Shown in pieces: positions 59,020 through 64,000 of a DNA stretch of 64,000 nucleotides; position 1 is the first letter of the stretch; the number at the start of each line of letters is the position of its first letter. Origin of the DNA: Lampris incognitus. Its lineage: Eukaryota; Chordata; Actinopteri; Lampriformes; Lampridae. Where the stretch lies: NCBI RefSeq assembly GCF_029633865.1, contig NC_079213.1, positions 89,701,131 to 89,765,130 on the forward strand, given 5' to 3'. The notes under the pieces are model-generated. The model saw only the letters and a program-made list of their open reading frames with translations, was not told where the DNA came from and did not search any database. The position numbers and the translations under genes are program-made.

Positions 59020-59180
59020 CACAGTCGCTGCACTAACGCCTCCTCTGGTCTGTCGGGGCGCCTGTTAGTGGGGGAGGGGGGACTGGGGGGGAATAACGTG
59101 ATCCTCCCATGCGCTACGTCCCCCTGGTGAAACTCCTCACTGCCAGGTGAAAAGAAGCGGCTGGCGACTCCACATGTATA
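59020..59180 (+). mobile_element. SINE fragment, same family as 26750-27190
   Basis: It shares CACTAACGCCTCCTCTGG, a GGGGGAGGGGGGACTGG-type tract and CTGGTGAAACTCCTCACTG with the copy in the RTE element. The tRNA-like head and the tail are absent. Confidence 0.85.
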
Positions 59181-59256
59181 GAGGGTATGCGTTGACGTCA
59201 CTTTCCCACTGGAACACGCCCCCTCAGTCGCAGCGAGGGGCAAAACATCCCGCAAC

Positions 59257-59807
59257 ATGGCTGCTTCCAGTATGGGAAACAGTGAAACCGGGATTATAAC
59301 GCAAGATTATCTGCTTAAATTAAAGGAAGTTGGACTTGACAGTGACCCATACAGTTTACCAAATAACCAGTGGTCCATGGGCATTAACATTTGGCCACAA
59401 ATCGAGTTTCCTGATATGTATATGTACTTGATTTCTACGCTAAGGAAATACACAAAGCAAAGCCTGAAGGTATATGTAGTATCCTGACTACATGAAACAA
59501 GCACACACACAGGATTTATTTACTTATATATTGATGAAAACTTCGGGAGTACTACACAACACAGCCATCTCGTCAGGCATTCATTACACAATAGAACTAC
59601 ATCCGGGGGAAGGTCCTAGGTAGTAATGGGTAAACCAATTTCCTGCTACTGCCTCCTAGTGGACACACAGGTAAGTGGATCTGGTTTATTACACAAGTTA
59701 CTACAGTATACAAAGGTCTTGACGCTTGGTCGTACTTCAAGGCGGGATTTGTTGGCGAAATGGAAGTTACGAGAACACCGATGGACGTTCTGGTTGTATG
59801 TGGACAG
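59257..59807 (+). CDS. First exons of a SWIM/YqaJ-type protein gene (partial, possibly transposon-derived)
   Basis: ATG at 59257 (CAACATGG, a good start context) opens MAASSMGNSETGIITQDYLL. It continues with KLKEVGLDSDPYSLPNNQW, NIWPQIEFPDMYMYLI and YTKQSLK, and ends at a GTATAT donor (exon 59257-59469). A second exon (about 59707-59807) reads YKGLDAWSYFKAGFVGEMEV before a GTTTGT donor. Together they match the N-terminus of a large fish family (SDPY, LWP-IEF-DIY-YLI, Y-KEKLKAYKSLEAYNYF) that goes on to a SWIM zinc finger and a YqaJ-like exonuclease. Joining at 59469/59707 leaves the frame off by one, so either the junction differs or a base is lost. Nothing follows before the Gypsy-D LTR at 59960. 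The family call is from memory. Confidence 0.5.
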
Positions 59808-59959
59808 GTTTGTACAAATATTTATTTTATTTTATTAAGTTACAACTTTGAAAACTGTAACGTTAAGCCAACGGACGTTTTAAAAAAAAAGATATGCTGA
59901 CAAAAACTTATGAAAGATCTTGAATATTTAGTTGATAACTAGTCAATAAAGTATATGAC

Positions 59960-60174
59960 TGTTGTGGAGTTAGAAAACAACGAGACAGGAGACGTGAGAG
60001 TAGACGTAGTCGAGGTAGTTTACTAGCTCCAACTTTGCATGTCATACGTTCGACAACGACACTGAACTGTGTACCGGAAGCGGAAGTGCATTATCTGACC
60101 CCTCACCTCTTCCCTTAAAGGTACACTGTCCTCTTAGGTGAATGTCTCTAGTTATATAGATGTGGGTCACCACA
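59960..60174 (-). repeat. 3' LTR of Gypsy-D
   Basis: On the minus strand it runs TGTGGTGACCCACATC to CTAACTCCACAACA. The start is fixed by the adjoining purine tract, the end by the CA rule, with no partner to confirm. Confidence 0.75.
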
Positions 60175-60283
60175 CAGGCCCCCCCAGAATTCACCTACAC
60201 AAAACAATGCAAAACAGCAAAAGCGCAAGTCATGAACATAAAAATAGACTCTACAACAGAACAGTCAATGACATAGTGCAAAG

Positions 60284-61975
60284 TCACGGGGAAAACAAGT
60301 GACGAGTTGGGGGGCGGACCCTGCGGCCATAACGGCTGCGCTTCACAGGAGGGGAAACAGATGGGGCCGAAACCCGGGCCATAGGCGGGGCCGAAGCAGG
60401 AACAGAGGCAGGTGCCGGGGCCGACCTAGGAGGGCGTCCCCGCCGCGGGGGTAGGGCCAATTGCATTGGCTCCCCAATGTCCAAGTGAGCGGGCTTGAGA
60501 CGGTCTATAGCGACCCGCTCCGGCCTGCCCCCCATGTCCACCACAAAGTTCTTATCCCCCGCCTCCAGGACGCGGAAGGGCCCGTCGTATGGGGGCTGCA
60601 GCGGGGACCGATGGCTGTCGTGCCAAATGAAGACGTACCTCGCCGATGGCAGATCCTTGGGGACGTAGGACCGGGGGAGGCAGTGTTGAGACATCGGAAT
60701 GGGAGCGAAGGCACCGGCAGCGCTCCGGGACGCACTGAGGTGAGAGGCGGCCGACCAGGGAGCCGTAGCATCCGGAAGAAACTCCCCCGGAACTCGCAGG
60801 GGCTGGCCATACACCAGCTCAGCGGAGGAGGTCTGGAGGTCTTCCTTCGGGGCCGAACGCAGGCCGAGCATGACCCACGGGAGCCGGTCCATCCAGTCGC
60901 AGCCAGTGAGGCTTGCCCGCAGAGCGGCTTTCATGTCCCGATGGAACCGCACACAAAGTCCGTTGCTCTGCGGGTTGTACGCCGTAGTGCGGTGGATCTT
61001 CATCCCCAGGTGCTCAGCGACCGCCGTCCAGAGCTCCGAGGTAAACTGGGAGCCCCGGTCGCTCGTTATGTCACCCGGCGTGCCGAAACGGGCCACCCAG
61101 CAGCCGATGAACGCCCGTGCTACCTCTGCTGCCGTCGTGGAGGACAAGGGAATAGCCTCTGGCCACCTGGTGGCCCTGTCCACAATAGTGAGGAGGAACG
61201 TATAACCACGGGAGGGGGGCAGGGGACCCACCAGGTCAACATTGACGTGGTCAAACCGCCTCTCTGGAACCACAAACGGCGCCAAAGGGGCCTTGGTATG
61301 GCGGTGAACCTTGGCGCGTTGGCACGCCACACACGAGCCGGCCCAGGCTCTAACATCCTTACGGAGCCCAGGCCAAACAAACTTGACGCTCACCAGCTTG
61401 GTCGAGGCCTTCACTCCCGGGTGGGAAAGGCCGTGGACGGTGTCGAAAACTCGGCGCCGCCAGGAAGTAGGCACCAGGGGGCGCGGTTGACCGGTGGAGA
61501 TGTCACAGAGGAGGGTGGTGTTGGCCGCGTCGAACGTCACGTCCTCCAGCCGTAGCGCCGTAGGGGTCGACCGGTAGTCTTGAACGGTCGCGTCCTTGGC
61601 TTGGTCCGCTGCCATAGCGGCGTAGTCGAGTCGCAAGTGAACGGCGTTAACAACCGCCCGTGAAAGGCAGTCGGCGACGAAGTTATCCTTGCCCGACACG
61701 TGTTGTAGTATGTCCGTGGTAAACTCGGAAACCGCGGCGAGATGGCGCTGCTGACGCCCAGACCACGGTTCTGAGGTTTTGGCCATACAGAACATCAGCG
61801 GTTTGTGGTCCACGAAAGCGGTGAACTGTCGGCCCTCCAATAGGAACCTAAAGTGTCTGGTTGCGAGGAAGAGACCCAGTAGTTCCCTATCAAAGGTGCT
61901 GTATTTGCGCTCGCTGTCACGGAGTTGTTTACTGAAGAACGCCAACGGCTGCCAGCCCCCCCCCCCCCACCCACT
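60284..61975 (-). pseudogene. Gypsy-D RNase H and integrase
   Basis: From the G run (about 61957-61970) the minus strand reads [35 protein letters not shown] and VADCLSRAV. The integrase zinc region is LSHPGVKASTKLVSVKFVWPG and CVACQRAK. Catalytic positions are VNVDLVGPLPP, TSDRGSQFTSE and NGLCVRFHRDMK. The third, Glu in Gypsy-B (NGLCERFHR), is Val here (codon GTG). The tail with FRVLEAGDKNFVVDMGG and a Pro-rich end follows, stopping at 60284. The frame is open for 570 codons. Confidence 0.94.
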
Positions 61976-63491
61976 GCTCACACACGGCCCCCACGGCATA
62001 GTCGGAGGCATCCGTTGTAAGGGCTATGGGGGCGGCAGGCGACGGGTGAGCTAGCAGTGCAGCGTTGGCCAGCGCGGTCTTGGCGGCCACAAAAGCCTCG
62101 TCCATCCCCGAAGACCAGTCCAGCTCGTCCTTAGACTTCTTACCCCGCAGGGCCTCATACAGGGGACGTATGATGTGGGCGGCACGGGACAGGAAACGGT
62201 TATAAAAGTTCACCATGCCCAGGAATTCCTGCAGCGACTGTACAGTGCGGGGGCGGGGGAACATGGTGACAGCCTCAACCCTGGCAGGGAGGGGAACGGC
62301 CCCCTGTGGAGTGATGTGGTGCCCGAGGAAGGTGATGGACGACTCCCCGAACTGACACTTAGCTGGGTTGATGATGAGGCCGTGTTCACTGAGCCTGTCA
62401 AACAGCTGTCTGAGGTGCGTCGTGTGTTCCTCCGCCGACGCGCTGGCCACGAGGATATCATCTAAGTACACAAACAAAAATGGCATGTCGCGGAGCACAG
62501 AATCCATAAGGCGCTGAAACGTCTGCGCCGCCCCTTTAAGGCCAAAAGGCATACGTAAAAACTCAAAGAGCCCAAAGGGTGTGATGACAGCCGTTTTTGG
62601 GACATCCAGTGGGTGGACCGACACTTGGTGATACCCCCGCACTAAGTCGATTTTGGAATAGATGGCAGCGCCCGCCAGGTGGGTAGAGAAATCTTGTATG
62701 TGCCGTATGGGGTACCGGTCGGGGGTCGTGGCATTGTTTAGGCGACGGTAGTCCCCGCACGGGCGCCAACCCCCGTTGGCCTTAGTAACCATGTGAAGAG
62801 GGGAAGCCCACGGGCTGTCAGAACGGCGGACAATGCCGAGGCGCTCCATAGTCGAAAACTCCTCCCTGGCTATTGCGAGCTTGGCCGAGTCGAGGCGTCG
62901 GGCCCGGGCGTAAACTGGGGGGCCCACTGTGGTGATATGATGTTCCACGCCGTGCTTGGCCACCGCCGAGGAGAAGGTGGGTGTGGTGAGCTCGGGGAAA
63001 TTTGCGAGCAGGCGTTGGTATGGATCCCCGGTGGAGAGTGTGTTAGCGAGGCACAGCGCTCCAGCGCCCCCAAGCGTGCAGGGGTATGACGCAAAAGAGA
63101 CGGCATCAATCACGCGACAGTTTTTAACATCCACCAGCAGGTTGAAAGCACAGAGGAAATCCACACCTAGGAGCGGGGTGGATACAGCAGCCATCACAAA
63201 GTCCCAGCCGAAACGTCGGCCGCCAAAACACACGTCCACATGTCTGATACCGTACGTCCGAATGGACGTGCCGTTGGCGGCGTCCATCTGGGGGCTGTGA
63301 CTGTCGGTCATCGTGTCCACAGCTTGTGCTGGTAGTATGCTGCGTTGAGCGCCAGAGTCAACCAGCAGCCACCGGCCTGACAAGGAGTCTCTGATGAACA
63401 ACAGCTTGCAGTCACGGCCGGCGCCCATAGCCATTAACGAGCGCCAGCCTTGGCGTTTCCCTGAACCCTGTAACTGCAGGGTTTTTGACAC
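61960..63491 (-). pseudogene. Gypsy-D protease, RT and RNase H start
   Basis: The frame enters from about 63491. Protease: [14 protein letters not shown] (63355-63315) with [95 protein letters not shown] and [19 protein letters not shown] (about 62480-62430). Then come [17 protein letters not shown] and [19 protein letters not shown], after which the frame is lost in the G run. Catalytic YLDD is intact. The open frame is 520 codons, uninterrupted. Confidence 0.95.
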
Positions 63492-64000
63492 CGTTTTGCT
63501 TTTGCCCCAAACCTGGCATGGTAATAACAGAGCCCGTCGTCAGGTTGGCGGCGGGCTGTCACCGCAGCCGCGGTGTCCATATAGTTGTACACAGGTGGTG
63601 GTGGGGCGGTCTGGTGGGGTAGCAGGGCATGCACAAACTGTTGCCGGTTGGCCAGGAAAACCCTGTCTGCTTCAGCAGCCAGAGAACGGTAGTCCTTGGA
63701 GGCGGCGAGAGGAGAACTGGCCAGTGCTGTGCGTACAGGTGCGGGGAGCTGCCTCAGAAAAATGTGTGTGAAAAGAAAGGCCGGATCAGCCGATCCCAGC
63801 ACAGACAGCATTTTTTCCATTAACTCAGACGGTTTGCCGTCGCCGAGGCCATTCGGGGACAGTAAACGGTCTGCCTTCTCCAGCTCCGACAGTTCAAATA
63901 GTTTCAGGAGGAATGTCTTTATAGCATCGTACTTGCCAGCAGCTGGCGGAGCTTCCAACAGTGTCATTGCTCGCGCCGTTGTCGATGCGTCTAACGCCGC
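63434..64000 (-). pseudogene. Gypsy-D gag, C-terminal part, incomplete at window edge
   Basis: The minus strand encodes KYDAIKTFLLKLFELSELEKADRLL, GLGDGKPSELMEKMLSVLG, FLFTHIFLRQLPAPVRTALAS, LAAEADRVFLANRQQF and [22 protein letters not shown], the last being a Cys/His segment of the kind that ends gag in this Gypsy group. It is the same arrangement as Gypsy-B gag without its frameshift. The gag frame (63434-63967) and the protease frame (from 63491) overlap by about 57 bp. The start lies outside the window. Confidence 0.93.

Larger units (their letters stand above)
59960..64000 (-). mobile_element. Ty3/Gypsy element D, antisense, relative of Gypsy-B, runs past the window
   Basis: The 3' LTR (59960-60174 on the plus strand) is followed on the minus-strand upstream side by a GAATTCTGGGGGGGCC purine tract. 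Then, reading upstream along the element, come integrase, RNase H, RT, protease and gag up to the window end. Its proteins are clearly related to those of Gypsy-B, while the LTRs differ. The 5' LTR lies outside the window. It is the least decayed LTR element here, but has a frame break at a G run and a changed integrase catalytic residue. Confidence 0.95.

Noticed and set aside
60461..61555. 364-codon plus-strand ORF near the window end
   Set aside because: It lies opposite the integrase of Gypsy-D, is rich in Arg/Gly/Pro as expected of a GC-rich shadow frame, and has no recognisable domain.

Overview
The window looks like a repeat-dense stretch of a teleost fish genome. The evidence is an intron-containing alkaline phosphatase gene of the intestinal type, Tc1-like transposons, RTE, R4/R2-type and L1/Tx1 LINEs, tRNA-derived SINEs, Penelope-like elements and many (CA)n runs. 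There is no operon structure and no bacterial or phage gene. The only convincing host gene is the 3' end of the phosphatase (1629-4976, four exons, + strand). One splice donor in it reads AT instead of GT. A second gene-like segment (59257-59807) resembles the start of a SWIM/YqaJ-type protein and may itself be transposon-derived. Almost everything else is mobile DNA in various stages of decay.

Layout. 1-1500: antisense L2-like LINE, then an RTE fragment carrying a dispersed-repeat insertion. 1629-4976: phosphatase exons, with a SINE, an R4/Dong-like LINE fragment and microsatellites in the introns. 6190-23540: two direct copies (about 2.3 kb of shared sequence each) of an unidentified repeat flank a LINE with a restriction-like endonuclease (10436-20585). 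That LINE is split by a 6.8-kb DNA transposon (12436-19223) with about 550-bp inverted termini, a 3-bp target duplication and a 1.5-kb-residue-scale reading frame ending in an XPG/FEN1-like nuclease. This is my main candidate for an under-described system; it best fits the Academ superfamily. The first repeat copy carries a Tc1 element. The second carries a 633-bp Helitron whose exact empty site is preserved in the first copy. 24590-28625: RTE with a SINE inside, a hAT-type MITE split by an antisense RTE, and a small P2X7-domain-like exon. 28690-33536: L1/Tx1 ORF1 remnant with SINE and foldback insertions, a Penelope fragment, a hAT remnant and a half Tc1.

33537-52599 is a four-level nest of LTR retrotransposons. 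An antisense Ty3/Gypsy element (A) is split in gag by a Ty1/Copia element. Copia is split in gag by a Penelope-like element and near its 3' end by Gypsy-B. Gypsy-B is split in the reverse transcriptase, just before YLDD, by Gypsy-C. Target-site duplications support each step. Gypsy-A also carries a hAT MITE and a foldback element in its LTR. 52600-59010 is a scrapyard of further Gypsy pieces with rearranged junctions. From 59960 to the window end runs another antisense Gypsy (D), a relative of B, whose LTR lies 152 bp past the second exon of the SWIM/YqaJ-like segment.

The retroelements supply gag, protease, reverse transcriptase, RNase H and integrase in the usual order, but every copy here carries at least one visible lesion. 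The window is best read as a stratified record of successive insertions around one host gene. Coordinates were worked out by eye; family names rest on recognised motifs, not on searches.
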